DNA of 64,000 nucleotides from the NCBI GenBank assembly GCA_933228895.1, contig OW121854.1, positions 57,330,609-57,394,608 on the forward strand, read 5' to 3'. The translations under genes and the position numbers were made by a program. How positions within the stretch are numbered: position 1 is the stretch's first letter; each line of letters starts with the position of its first letter. The DNA is from Platycnemis pennipes. Its lineage: Eukaryota; Arthropoda; Insecta; Odonata; Platycnemididae. The notes below the pieces were generated by a model. It did no database searches and was not told where the DNA came from. It saw only the letters and a list, made by a program, of their open reading frames with translations. Positions 24,187-34,952 of the stretch are shown here, in pieces.

Positions 24187-24620
24187 ATGCATCATAAATG
24201 CAATGCAAACTGTATTTCATTTATCCATCAGTACCATCCCTACGCACTTTCTCATTTGTATTTTTCGAATTCCCCATACTTCTTTGTATTACCCATAATG
24301 CCTTTCAATGTCTTCCTCATCCTCGCTGTCCCAGCCTACCATTCTACCTTCAATTACAACCCACAATATTCTGTCCTTAAATACCTGTTCTATAAACTTT
24401 CTATGCCTTCCTCTAAGTTCTCCACGCAATTGTCTTTCCTTCCAAGCATGGAACGCACACCTTCATTCTTCCGTCTTTCCGTTCATCACAATTTATCAGT
24501 TCTCCTCCACACCCACAATTCTAAGGCTCCTAACTTTTACTCGTCATCCTTCCCTTGAGTCCATGTTTCAGATTCCTGTTTCTTCACTCTCAATTTTTAG
24601 CTCTTCACCAACCTTCCTAC
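24187..24620 (-). pseudogene. Degenerate non-LTR retrotransposon RT tail (longest copy)
   Basis: Read on the - strand through several frame changes, it contains ETWTQGKDDE, ALELWVWRRTDKL, TERRKNEGV and FIEQVFKDRILWVVIEGR. This covers about 140 codons of the RTE-like RT C-terminus and is the longest recognisable copy here. Frameshifts and stops make it non-functional. The C/T-rich + strand frames over this interval are shadows of it. Confidence 0.6.
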
Positions 24621-24908
24621 AGCTCTGACTTTCTGAAAAAATACCAGAATAATTTGGGCGACTTTTGGGATTTGATTTTTATAGTCTGCTAGCGGTCAGA
24701 GTGAATGTCTCTCCTCTTCCAAACATTTTATTTATGTACCTGCTCCATCCCTACTCTATATTTGCTTCAGATCAGAGTATAATATCCCGATACTTTCCTA
24801 AATTAATTTTATTTAATTCTCTTCTTCTATAATCTTGCATTGCTCTATTTTATTTCACCCCATTTTTATATTTTCGCGCACCATTGTGTTACGTAAAATC
24901 ACCTGGCT

Positions 24909-24965
24909 TTTGCTTTTATCATTGTTACTATTATTAGTTTGCTTTTATCATTCTTACTATTAATG
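24909..24965. repeat. Two-copy 29 bp tandem repeat
   Basis: TTTGCTTTTATCATTGTTAC at 24909 is repeated at 24938 with one C/G difference, giving a 29 bp period. It lies immediately 5' of the retrotransposon tail at 24963 and could be a target-site duplication-like or slippage product at the insertion point. Confidence 0.5.
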
Positions 24966-25042
24966 AAGAGGTTGGCCATTAGAAGAATCGAGTGGAGGGC
25001 TGCGTCAAACCAATCCTAGAATTGTTGACCCTTGATGATGAC
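24963..25042 (+). mobile_element. Extreme 3' end of a non-LTR retrotransposon (WRAASNQ subfamily)
   Basis: An uninterrupted + strand frame encodes MKRLAIRRIEWRAASNQS and then a stop at 25017-25019, identical in its last EWRAASNQ residues to the copy at 57.4 kb. A short TGATGATGA-type tail follows. Only about 18 codons plus 3' UTR remain, typical of severe 5' truncation during target-primed reverse transcription. It abuts another element tail to tail at 25047/25048. Confidence 0.6.
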
Positions 25043-25047
25043 TATTA

Positions 25048-25430
25048 TTAGTTTTCTACCGGTGAACTTAGGTCTAAATGGGCATTTAATTCTTCCTACG
25101 ACGTCTATATTTCACATCATGACCCTCTTCAGCCTCTGATACTTCCTATCTCTCATCATTTTATCCAAACTACCTGTTCTTCTCCTCCTCTACCTCATTT
25201 ACCTAACGTTTCAATTCCATCTTATGTATCCATGGAGCTAGTTGTTAATCCTTTAACTATCAATCACGTCTATCAACACACCCTCGTTCTTGACAACCAT
25301 TTCCATCCACTTCTATTGCCTTCTACTAATTTTATCAATCACATTTCTTTCCTCTCCTACAAACGTTTGCACTTCATCGTTCATCCTCCTTTCCGCCCAC
25401 ATTTCCTTCTCCATACCAACATATCAATAG
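25048..25430 (-). mobile_element. 3' end of non-LTR retrotransposon, copy A (ACCGGTAG tail)
   Basis: Reading the - strand: a MWAERRMNDEV stretch, then NDEVQTFVGEERNVIDKI, an internal stop, DKMMRDRKYQRLKRV and a 3' UTR ending in CACCGGTAGAAAACTAATAA. The protein blocks match the RTE-like RT C-terminus and the UTR matches copies at 26.1, 32.3 and 50.4 kb. Truncated at the 5' end and interrupted by stops. Confidence 0.65.
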
Positions 25431-25456
25431 GTCTCTTATCATTATATTATTTGTAA

Positions 25457-26000
25457 TTGTGACCACTGAAAAATCTGAATTTACACTGCGGTTGCACAGC
25501 ACTCGTTGTGTTGTTCGCTTAGCATCGTCCGTCTGCCGGGATCCGAATTACGTCCTCGCACGGAGAGTATGGAAATCGAATCCGGCTCGTCCACTTGGGT
25601 GGCCGACGCGTCCTTCCTCCGTTCCAATTCCGTCCCACTCCCCTCCGCAACGGCTGTCGATGTGTATCCCCCACAAATCCGCGGCTGTGTCCCAGCCACC
25701 GTTGCTGCTCCCTTTTCGGCTTACCCTCCCCCTCTCCTTCCTTCCCCACTTCCGCGTCCACTCTTCCTCGACTATCCGCCCCCGCACGCCCCCGCCGGCG
25801 TTCTATTTCTAACCCCGTTTGCGTGGAACACTGCCACGTTCCAACTCCAACACTCCCCCGCTCGTTGCCCAAGTGCCCTCTTCCTCTCAACGGATATCTC
25901 ACTCTATCCCTCTCCCTCCCTTCCCGTGCTCCCACCTCACCTTCCCAACCCCAAAATCCATCTCTCATGAACTCTCCAATGGATAGAGATGTGCTAAAAT
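25457..26000. other. GC-rich block between two retrotransposon copies
   Basis: GC-rich, C/T-biased + strand with CpGs. Overlapping frames of 117-154 codons occur on both strands and are Pro-, Ser- and Arg-rich. No domain is recognised. The block separates two same-orientation copies of one retrotransposon family, so it could be unique DNA, an unrelated insertion, or part of a larger duplicated unit. Confidence 0.35.
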
Positions 26001-26063
26001 AGTTGATATTCTCAGCCAGAGCCCTGTAGTTGCTATTCTGTTGATAGTAATAAGAGCAAATAT

Positions 26064-26320
26064 TATTAGTTTTCTACCGGTGAAGGTAGGTCTAAATGAC
26101 ATTTAATTATTCCCAGCCTCTAAATTTCATACAATGTCCCACTCCAGCCCCTCATACCTTCTGCCTCCCATTATTCTATCCAAGCCACCCGTTCTTCTCC
26201 TCCCTCTTCCCCGCTTACCCAACGTTCTTCCCTCAATCACTTCTTTCAAAACACCATTCTCTTTTATTACGTTTTCCATCCACACTGCCTTCTCCTAATT
26301 TCATCAATTAAATTTCTAAT
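26064..26320 (-). mobile_element. 3' end of non-LTR retrotransposon, copy B (ACCGGTAG tail)
   Basis: Best-preserved tail of the family. The - strand reads LIDEIRRRQCGW, then in a second frame ENGVLKEVIEGRTLGKRGRG followed by GLDRIMGGRRYEGLEWDIV, a stop and a 3' UTR ending in CTTCACCGGTAGAAAACTAA with an AT-rich tail. At least one frameshift is present. Same orientation as copy A, with tail starts about 1.0 kb apart. Confidence 0.65.
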
Positions 26321-26545
26321 AATAGCATTAATACATCTTTATTGGGGTGACATTGGGAAAAAACTGTCCCTTTTCCGTCTAACACCTCGTCAAAATATGT
26401 GCATAAATTATGATAGTTAATACTAAGAATAAGAATATGAAGAGAAAATAAACAAGTACAAATACAACTGGAAGCAGAAATACGTAAATATATATGATCA
26501 AAGAGAGTAAAACTTTATACGAAAACGATAAAAACGCATATGTAC

Positions 26546-26563
26546 TGACGCATATATGCGTCA
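26546..26563. repeat. Perfect 18 bp palindrome with CRE-like half-sites
   Basis: TGACGCATATATGCGTCA is self-complementary over all 18 bases and is flanked by further GACGCATAT-type repeats (about 26533-26577). The TGACGCA half-site resembles AP-1/CREB family binding sites. Binding is not shown by the sequence; a chance AT-rich palindrome is possible. Confidence 0.5.
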
Positions 26564-27181
26564 GACGCATATATACATCAACTTCCAAGTATGAAAGGAA
26601 ATTGTGAGCGTGTGCTAAAAAATGGTAATGTATGATTTTCAGCATTTATCCTTTTTCCCATTTGGTCGATTCTTTGATTTTTTCTGACTCCGATTTGATA
26701 TTAGCTATTGAAGGATCATAAACATCTTTCAGATAAGGCCCTTACTCCTGCCTATTATCTTTTCATCGAAATTTTCTATTCTTCTCCTCATTTTGCACCG
26801 CATACCTAAAATCCACACTTTCGAAATTCCCTCTCCCCTCGGAACCCATTGACTATCCTCTCCTAATTTTTCCAGTCATCTTCCTTTAGTCCTCTGCTAT
26901 TCCCACCCCTTCTTCTTTCGTCCTTCTTCCCCGTCGATTGCTGATTAATAAATTCTGGTCGGCCGATACAAAAAGAAACAAAGATGAGTATTGCCCCGAT
27001 TTTTTTCCAGCGAACTCCCCAATTTTTATTCCTTCCTCCAATTTTAATTCCCCTCTGGTATGGGAGGAATTAGTATGTTTTTCTCCCGTCTTCGCCTCCC
27101 TAATTTGACGTTCTCTGCGACGGCTCACCCGCCAGCCCGCCTTCGGGGAATTTGTGCATTCCACTGCCTATAATGCATCCT

Positions 27182-28016
27182 AATAGGGTAGTTTCCTATT
27201 ATTTTTTTATTGTCTTGATCGAAAGTTTATAACCTCTGGAGTACGTGTTTTAAGCCGTTCGATTTTTAAATGACGTTAAGTATTTTTCCTCATTAATTAA
27301 AAAGTGAAAAAAATCAATGGCGCGAAAACGCGACGGCAAACTATTGCATGTCGGTTAATCCTACGCGTGACGTCAAACTATTTCCTCTACCTGCCACCAG
27401 GTGGTGCTGCGGGCGCTTCCAAATAGACGCCGCACTCCGTTAAAGCTTATGAACAAGTATTGGAGGCATATTTATTCCGTTAATTAATTATAATTAACTT
27501 TTATTTGTTTATTTAACATTACTTATGCAGTTGATTCATTTAAAATCAGTTAGTATTCCTTTCACAAGCATATCATGTAGTTCGCCTATCGCCGCACGAC
27601 CTTCACGCCATGCTTCGTCGTAGCAGAAGACACAGCGAGCAGGACGTCCTTGAGCCTATAAAATGACTAATAATACCATGTTTAACTGAGAATTCTTTTC
27701 CAACATTGATAGTTTTTACAGGTTAATACTAATAAATATTCACTAGAGCTAAGGGGCCCTGAAATACAACGGTAAGTTCAGGAGACGAATTTTCCTATGC
27801 TTCGCAACGTAAACTACATACCTGTTACGTCAGCATGAAGGCAGCGCACCCCGCCATTTCAGAGCCTTTTCAAATGGCCTTAAAATTAACATTTAATTCT
27901 CTAGTAAACTGGGATTTCTCAATACAAACTTTTTGCATAAATTAAATACATTTATGGCAGGGCACAAATCGCAATTAATGAAGTCTGTTTTCTTTGATGA
28001 AGGAAACTACCCTATT
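27182..28016. mobile_element. 835 bp non-autonomous DNA transposon with 16 bp TIRs
   Basis: AATAGGGTAGTTTCCT at 27182-27197 is matched exactly in inverse by AGGAAACTACCCTATT at 28001-28016. Weak similarity continues inward (TTCATCA on the right against TATTATT on the left). The flanks TGCATCCT and TGCAGTCT share 6 of 8 bases and could be a decayed 8 bp target-site duplication. The interior has GC-rich patches around 27315-27440 and 27580-27655 and no transposase ORF. The family is not assigned. Confidence 0.6.
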
Positions 28017-28029
28017 GCAGTCTCCATGT

Positions 28030-31000
28030 GAAAATGTAAAAATATCAGGTCTTTCTCAGCGTCGCAGTTTGAGAATGGTGCGGGGAGGGGAGAAGGGGAG
28101 AATCGCCGAAGGTGTTTAAAGTGTTCGAAAGTTCCGACTGCGTAACAAACGTTCGTGCGCCGTGATAAACGCCATTTCTACTTAATTAAATTCCATTCGG
28201 CTATTAATGCCGCCGCTGCGGGGTAGCTCACGACGTGGTGACCTAGAAAGTGTGTGCTCCGTGAGTAAGTTAGATCATGGGGGAGGCGGAGGGCGGTAAT
28301 TTCCCTTTAAAGAGTCGTCTCGACTTCCGCATACGCCTTTATTCGTGAAATTAGAACCGAGGGAGGAGGGATAAAGGATACGTGTTTATATAGAGTCACA
28401 AAAGGACCGAAGAAATGAATGCGTCAAGGGGTAATTTAGAAAGGGGAAAAAGAATCTCTTTTGTAGGCGGGAGGGAGAGATTCAGTGTTTGAGCAATGCC
28501 AACTTAACCGGTGGAGTGGTTCTCTTGGAACGCATTCTTTAATCCCTTTGGTGTTTTTCCCTGGAATAAATCCTTTAATTAGCCACGTTCCACAGATTCC
28601 AGCTGCCCTCGATGCTTCCAGCAGCTTTGTAAGAAATATTATGATTTCGCTTTGGAATCCCTTTTCTCTTTAGCATTGATTCACGGGTGCGATGTTTAAT
28701 TCGCCTCTGCGTTTCTGCTTTGCATATTATTCCTTTGTGAGTAATGCTTTTTAAGGAAAAAATGGGTCGGAGAGAATATAGCTCCGTATGCTTTTGAGCA
28801 ATTAACCTACGATTATCTGTTGCACTTAATGCATTTGCTCGGTGCAGTTAGTGGAGGTTTAGCTTTGTACTTTGAAGCGGCCCACTTGAGAACGAGTTTC
28901 TCTTGACCATATTCCCTCATGTGTTATAATTATAAATGCTCTAAAAGGAGCGTAAATGCAAATCTGATGATAATCTACGTTTTAGTTGTTCTTGCGATAC
29001 GTACATAAACTTTTATTAGCCTCAGTTTATTAGTCATACATTTTCTTCTCCGAGTTAAGGCCATGTATGCTACGTATGTGTTAGCAGAGGTATTTGTCTG
29101 TTGATATATCTGTCTGTTAATGAGCGTCTGAGTTTCTACGTATGCTTGTGATTATGTTCGGCCCGTGTATATTTCGTATTATAATCATAGTCGTAAGAAT
29201 AATCGTTAAAATTTAAGTTATTTAAATTTTTATTAATATAAAGTGCTGATGATCTTCTCTCACTGACTTCATATGTTTTTCAAATGCCATTCAACAAGAA
29301 AATAGCCGTGTAGCTTATATTACCACCCGCTTAAGTAATTCTGTTATCCATTTTTCTTCCCTATTTTCATACAGATGGTAGTCCCCTGCCATTATTTCGA
29401 ATGAGTATGTTCTTACGATGAAATTATATCCTTCCTTGTAGTGTAGTGATCTTCTGTTGCAGGATAATGGTTAACGTTTCTTTTTCTCTTGGCATTTTAT
29501 TTTTCTGTAGCACTTAATATTTCCTACAGTTAAGCCTATGAGTTCACCTACAGTAAATGGATCGTGGTGGTAAAATTTTCACTTTCAGAATTAACAGTAG
29601 TCAGCATCAGAGTACATGAAACCGAAAGATATCGGAAGCTGCGAGGCTCCATCTTTCATCTGCGTCGGAAATATTTGATAACGTAAAAAAGGCGGTTGGT
29701 GGAAACTTAAAGCATCCTTCTCTCCGCTTCTAACTCTTTGTTAGAAACCCTTCTTACGTAGCGGGTGACTCTTAAAAGGGGTGAATTTATCGGCACTAAA
29801 TTTGCATCGCCAGAACTTGGCGGTCTTATCGGACGGTTCCGGAAATTTTCCCGCACATTCAGCCAAGCCTTTAATGGAATAAAATTTGTTTTATCGCGTT
29901 CGTGCCAGTGATCTACAGCCATTGGATTAATAACGGTGCGAGACTTGGGGCAAAATTATGCCGAAATCTCCATGTATCTCTTCTTCGTTCACTTTAGACT
30001 ACGTATGGAATTTTGAGCTTGAAAAAGTAGAAACCGTTAAGTGGGCAATTTAACAAACTCTGAATGACTATGAGTTCCATTATATATTTGCGATGTAAAA
30101 AGTTGTTGCTAATAGAGTTATGTGTGTACTAGAATATGGTGTTGCGTATGCGTGCTGATACAAGCTCGTAATAGGTATATGACTGCGTGCGTATTGTGTT
30201 TGATAGTAGGTACTAAAATACCGTATGCTATAAACTTGACTCTGAGTTCAACAAATTTCACTTACACGAAAATCATTTTGCCCTTTTACGAAGCACAACA
30301 ATTCGCACGAATTTTTGCCTTCCCTCTTTAAAGAAAGATAGGAAATTCGGAGTATTTATTGCAAGCTCCGGTAATCCGCGCCTGGATGTTTTTTTATATC
30401 GTATGTGTGCGCGAATCTCCGGACTCAATTGTTTTTTATCAACAAGGGCAGGTAAAGGTTTCCTGGAGTTGGATCCTCAAAGGTGAAGCATGAGACTCGG
30501 CAATTAAAATGCGGATTTCCATCTCTTTGTGGGCTTGATTCATGTGGTTTTTGCATTTTCTAACAAAGCCCCTTCCTTCCCGTGTTTCATTTGGAGATGT
30601 GGTTACCAGCTTTTCTGTGGCGGACAGGAACTTCCGTCGCACAGCCATTATCTATCGCGTCCTTTCCATTCCTCTTGTGTATGTAATCCTGGCATTTGCT
30701 TTGTCTCACGAGTGTGGTTCAGAGACAATTATTGCCATTTTTTCTAACAGCCATCCACTCAAGTCTCCCCACGGCAAGGAAGTTTCTTTCATGGTTGTAA
30801 ATCATATTTTATGTACCTGAAAAGGATTCACCGTTACTCGTTTCAGGCGTTCTTTATGGCAGTCCTCAGCCTAGGAATTACTACAGGTAGGAATAGCTAT
30901 TACGACAACCGTACATAAAAAAGCTCGCAACTATCCTCAGTCCGTTTCCCAAATAAGAGTAAGTATAGTGAAGTGTTTTCCACATCACGAGTGTAGCGTG

Positions 31001-31255
31001 TGTGCCAGAGGTGATTTCTTAGTTGCAAGTAAATTCTGAAGAAAAATCCAACATTGCCATTCGTGAACTGTTGTCATGATATAGTAGCGTCGTGATCGGG
31101 AGTCATAAATTGAGACATATTGTTATGAACTGTTTATGACGCGAATAAACATCACGCGGTTAAAAACGATAACGCTTTTGGCAAAGTTCAAGTATTTAAT
31201 ATTTTATTGCCATCATTTTGAAAGATGAATAGCACTTGTAGTCCATGGAGGTGAA
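28030..31255. other. Mixed then AT-rich sequence, no gene recognised
   Basis: 28080-28350 is moderately GC-rich with CpGs (for example around the TTAATGCCGCCGCTGCGGGG stretch near 28203) and could be a regulatory block. The remainder is AT-rich with short ORFs. A CAACG/GTAAGT-like donor at 27773 and others in this region lack a paired acceptor and were not called. Confidence 0.3.
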
Positions 31256-31261
31256 ATAAAG

Positions 31262-31332
31262 TTATCTACATCACAGTGAGCATAATTCCCTGCAAGCCAC
31301 TCCAAGGTGTGTATTTTAGAGGGTGAGCCATA
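31262..31332 (+). repeat. Dispersed repeat (TATCTACAT...CCTGCAAGC family), copy 1
   Basis: TATCTACATC near 31262 is followed by ATAATTCCCTGCAAGCCACT, AAGGTGTGT and GAGGGTG. A shorter copy, TATCTACATA then ATATCCTGCAAGC, GTACGGCGGGGGG and TTAGTCA, lies at 53222-53268. The order of blocks matches a short repeat I associate with insect genomes, but the family name is not certain. Confidence 0.4.
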
Positions 31333-31935
31333 GCCAGACCTGTATCCTAAGTTTACGGTGAAATCCTATGCTAATTACTACTGTACGGGTTTTTTATTGG
31401 TTGAAAGTATAATTAAGTATATAACTATAATTAAGTGAACCTCTCCAAAGAAAAATTAAAGCATTTTCAAATGCACTTCTGCAGTGAAAATCATCACTGT
31501 TTCTGTCGAACATAGTCAATGAATATTCATATATTTTGTCAATCATGCAAAAACATTAAATTTACATTTTGTGTAATGCAGAAGTGCAAAAATATCAGTC
31601 TAAAATCTACATTACCTGTCGTAATTACGCACTGAATTTCCTCTGAAAATGTATTTTAACATTTATTTGCTTTAATATCCTTCTCTCGAAATTAACCTCT
31701 TTGATCCAAACTGTCATAGTACGTTAGAACATTAATTATATTTTTAATATCTTTAGAGAACCTGTTCACCTAAAATATCCGATAGAGATTAATCATGTAT
31801 TATCTTTGAATGAGTTAAATAGAATGTAAATGTTTTGATATCTACTAACACTAAGCATTTTATGGATTCAATGCTGTGTTGGTTTTACTGATGCTATAAA
31901 TGGTGGATGCGTTTTAAGAGTTATTTTCCAATATA

Positions 31936-31968
31936 CTAATTTTACCTTTGCTCTCTTTCCAGGTAAGT
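31936..31968 (+). other. Putative recursive splice site (ratchet point) 1
   Basis: A 3' splice site is fused directly to a consensus 5' splice site. It has a branch-point-like CTAAT at 31936-31940, a tract of 18 pyrimidines in 20 bases at 31941-31960, then AG at 31961-31962 followed at once by GTAAGT at 31963-31968. This is the zero-nucleotide-exon architecture described for recursive splicing of very long introns in Drosophila and vertebrates. The candidate branch A (31939) is 23 nt before the junction. A possible downstream donor, ATT/GTAAGA near 32029, would define a 66-nt RS-exon of the kind used for exon definition. It shares 16 identical bases across the junction with the site at 51440. 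Motif and spacing are read from the sequence; use in splicing is inferred. A chance motif is the alternative. Confidence 0.6.
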
Positions 31969-32129
31969 GGCCTACTTATTGGGTGAACGGTGGATATTGG
32001 TTGATAGCAGACTGGGGACTCGAGTATTGTAAGACGCATATTTTTAGCTGCTTTTAATGGCTTAGTCTGGAACGAAAAAAGTAAGTCTTTCATATTCATA
32101 GATTTTAGGCCATCTGGAGTGAATGAGAC

Positions 32130-32416
32130 AGGTGATAAGAGTCTTTGGTATTTTTGGAGGCAGTGGATATTGTAAGAGAGAAAAGAAAGTTGATTAAGAA
32201 AATCAGAAGGCAGGAGTGAATGGAGGGATGGTGTTTTGAGGACAACATAGAAATGATTGTAGGCAGTAATAGGGAGGGGAACAGTTTGCTCAGGCACATC
32301 TATGTGATAGAAGTAGATGTGCAGAGCTGAAGATGAACATCGTTTGAAATGTAGAGATCGTGGAAGGAATTCAGTGTCCTTTTATTGTGATCATCTCCGA
32401 TCGAATAATAATAATA
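32130..32416 (+). mobile_element. 3' end of non-LTR retrotransposon with (AAT)n tail
   Basis: The + strand reads REKRKLIKKIRRQE, a stop, then a decayed stretch and a 3' UTR in which ATCGTGGAAGGAATTCAGTG and TGTCC align with the UTR of copies A (25 kb) and 50.4 kb. It ends in AATAATAATAATAG at 32404-32417. Several stops are present. It begins 160 bp downstream of the first recursive splice site. Confidence 0.55.
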
Positions 32417-32739
32417 GTACATATTATTGCTTTTGAAAACCTATAGCTAGTAATGTTAGTGATTATTGATTGATATTGGCAATTAAAAACCATTGCAATA
32501 CTTTTGTATTAACGTATTTATTCATTGTTTCACTATTGGAGATTACTAAATTTATATCTAGTAATTTTTTTAGCAATTTATAATAGTTTTACATTGAAGA
32601 AATGTGTTAGTTCAAAAATCTTCTTGTAATGTATTAAAGAAGCAGGTAATAATCAAAAGTCAATTCCATAAGGATCGGGAGAGTTTGAAATTTTCCGAGG
32701 TGCAATTCAATCAGAAATTTCACCACTCAATCCCTCCCA

Positions 32740-33475
32740 CGGGGCGGGCACTTTCCAATCATCGGCCGGAACACTCGTCGGGAAATTTGTGAAGTGTACG
32801 CTCTCTCCCGTCAACTCCCTTATCATTGATCTCCTGGCGGACAACTTAGCGCCGTAATTACGTTAGCCGATGAATTGTCGGGCGAGCGAGAGGAATTCGC
32901 CCCTGGTGAGTGTGTGCGAGCCTCATTGTAATTTGTCGAGTTTGATGAGTCCTCCCGAGCCGTCTCGTGCATCCCGATTGGTTTCCCCAACCTACCCCCT
33001 TCCCCCCCCCCCATTTCTTCGCAGCGTGAATGAATAACGAGATAGGTTGCCTCCCTTCTCCCCTCTCCGCCGGCAACCGTGTCTGCAGGACGAAACCTTC
33101 CCTCCCTCCGCCCTTCGTTGCCCCCTTCCACCTCAAGCGTGCGATCCGAGGCCTGCATCGCACCGAGGAATGTGCGCGATCGAGTCGTCCGCGGGGTCCC
33201 CGCGTTGCATTTTTCATCGCGCGCCGCGCCGCCTCGCTGCTTTTTAAGTCTCACGGTATTGTCGCCTTCGGGGGAGGGTGGTAGTGAAGTCATTCCTCAG
33301 CAAACCACATCCGCTGTCGGCTGTCCCTTCGCTGTTTCTCTCTTCTCTCTCATTCTTTCTTCACGTCTTCATTTTCGCGGTGCCGTGTGACTGGGCCATC
33401 ATGAGATCACGATGTAATGTGTCATCTGCGGACGTCATTGGCGCTGTTTTTCTCTCTTTTTTCGTTTAGTGCGTT
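32740..33475. other. CpG-rich block
   Basis: GC-rich with many CpGs and an 11-base C run at about 33002-33012, then C/T-rich to about 33360. Overlapping frames on both strands (up to 156 codons) are compositional. The segment 32840-32960 has a mixed, non-repetitive texture (for example a GCCGTAATTACGTTAGCC stretch at about 32851) and would be the first place to look for a conserved non-coding element. Confidence 0.35.
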
Positions 33476-33479
33476 CATC

Positions 33480-34950
33480 TTTTGAGAAAATACACTTAGT
33501 GGGAGATTGTTGGTGTTTTTCTTGTAAATATTGGAAAAAAGTGGGCTTCTTGCGACATTCTTCTTCGAACTTGGATGCTGTGTGTGGGACTGGTCTTATG
33601 ATTCTGCTATTTCAGACAGGAGACAATTTTGATTTTTAATAGCCCACTGATGTTACTTTAGCCCACCATAGAAGCAAGTGGGATTGCTGGTAAATGTGTC
33701 TTTAAAATGAAGTAACGTAGAAGCAATCTCGAAAAAAGAAATTTTTATTCAGTATTATTCCGGATCATATGAGGTATTATGTGTAGGCAACGTTATATGT
33801 CTCATGTCTCAATTTCAGCATTACTTTAATTTTCGTAAAAATACAGTGCAGTATTTTGTGTGTAGGTTTAATAAATTTTTTCCACTTTGGTTCGATACCA
33901 TTTTGTTGTGTGGCAGTGCTATTAATTTTTGTTCGAAATTTTATCGAGTGACAGCTTAGTAGATCTATTGATGGACCGAGGATAATGCGGGTATGAACTA
34001 TGAAAGAATTCTATGATAAACTTGATTGACTGAGCAGTTGGCAAATGGCCGGAAGGAAGGCGTGGACAAATCTCGGTTTTTTTCTGGTGACCTTCCGATG
34101 CATGGTGCACTCTTGCATCAGCAAAACAATTTCCTCTCGTCCATTTTCCCATGACTTAATCGAGTGAAGTGAGATTTCTTCGTCTGCATGCCTCGTGGGA
34201 CAGCGTGATAAAAAATATTAGGATTTTTTTTTAACTCCTCTGATGTTGCCATTTGGTTGCAGTGGAACGGAGGATTACCTCATCTAAATTCTGTAATCTC
34301 AAAAGGTTTTTATGACTGAGAAGACATCACTCCATGCGGGCACGTTGCGTATTATTGCAATGTTGCCGTATATATATATATATATATTTTACAAATTATG
34401 TTTTCCCTTTGTGATAGTCGTGTTATTTCTGAGATTTCGTTGCTATGTTACGAAGAACTATCATCTTCTTAAGTAAATACCAATTTTTATAGTTCATCTT
34501 GGCACTATCGCTCATTTGTTTCGTTTAATGACTCTATTTCCTATTAGGTATTCATGTGGATCCAAAATGTGGTGTTCTTTGGTACTCAAAAATAAAAGCT
34601 CAAGTAGCCATCTATAATCATTTACCTGGAAGTATGTACGATCGCATTGTAGAAGGCGGAATTGCTTTTTCTATCTACTTTTTCTTAAACTACCATTGCA
34701 ATGGTATCGATTCCAGCCAATAAAACTGAAATGATGGACGACTGTAAAAAGTTGTTCCCCGTTGTATATTAATTCCTAAGCAATGTAAATTGATTCCTTG
34801 CGTATGGGGACATGCTGCTCCGGAAAAAGTATATAGGTATATTCTTTTAAAAATTATATTTATTTTATCGCTAATATCAAATCAGTCTTCTTTGCGATTA
34901 AATTTAATACAAAATCTATTCTTTAACTCCAAATTTGCCATTATACACAT
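33480..34950. other. AT-rich sequence with a (TA)n microsatellite
   Basis: AT-rich with no recognised gene. A pure (TA)9 run lies at 34369-34387. The GGTTCGATACC at about 33889 resembles a tRNA B box, but no cloverleaf can be drawn around it. Confidence 0.4.
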
Positions 34951-34952
34951 CG

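Noticed and set aside
25506..26002. ORFs of 117-154 codons on both strands
   Set aside because: They overlap in several frames, are Pro/Ser/Arg-rich and are explained by GC- and pyrimidine-rich composition.
32823..33390. ORFs up to 156 codons on both strands
   Set aside because: Overlapping frames in a CpG-rich block; no domain and no splice or start context.
33885..33900. tRNA B-box-like GGTTCGATACC
   Set aside because: No A box, acceptor stem or anticodon arm can be drawn around it on the + strand.
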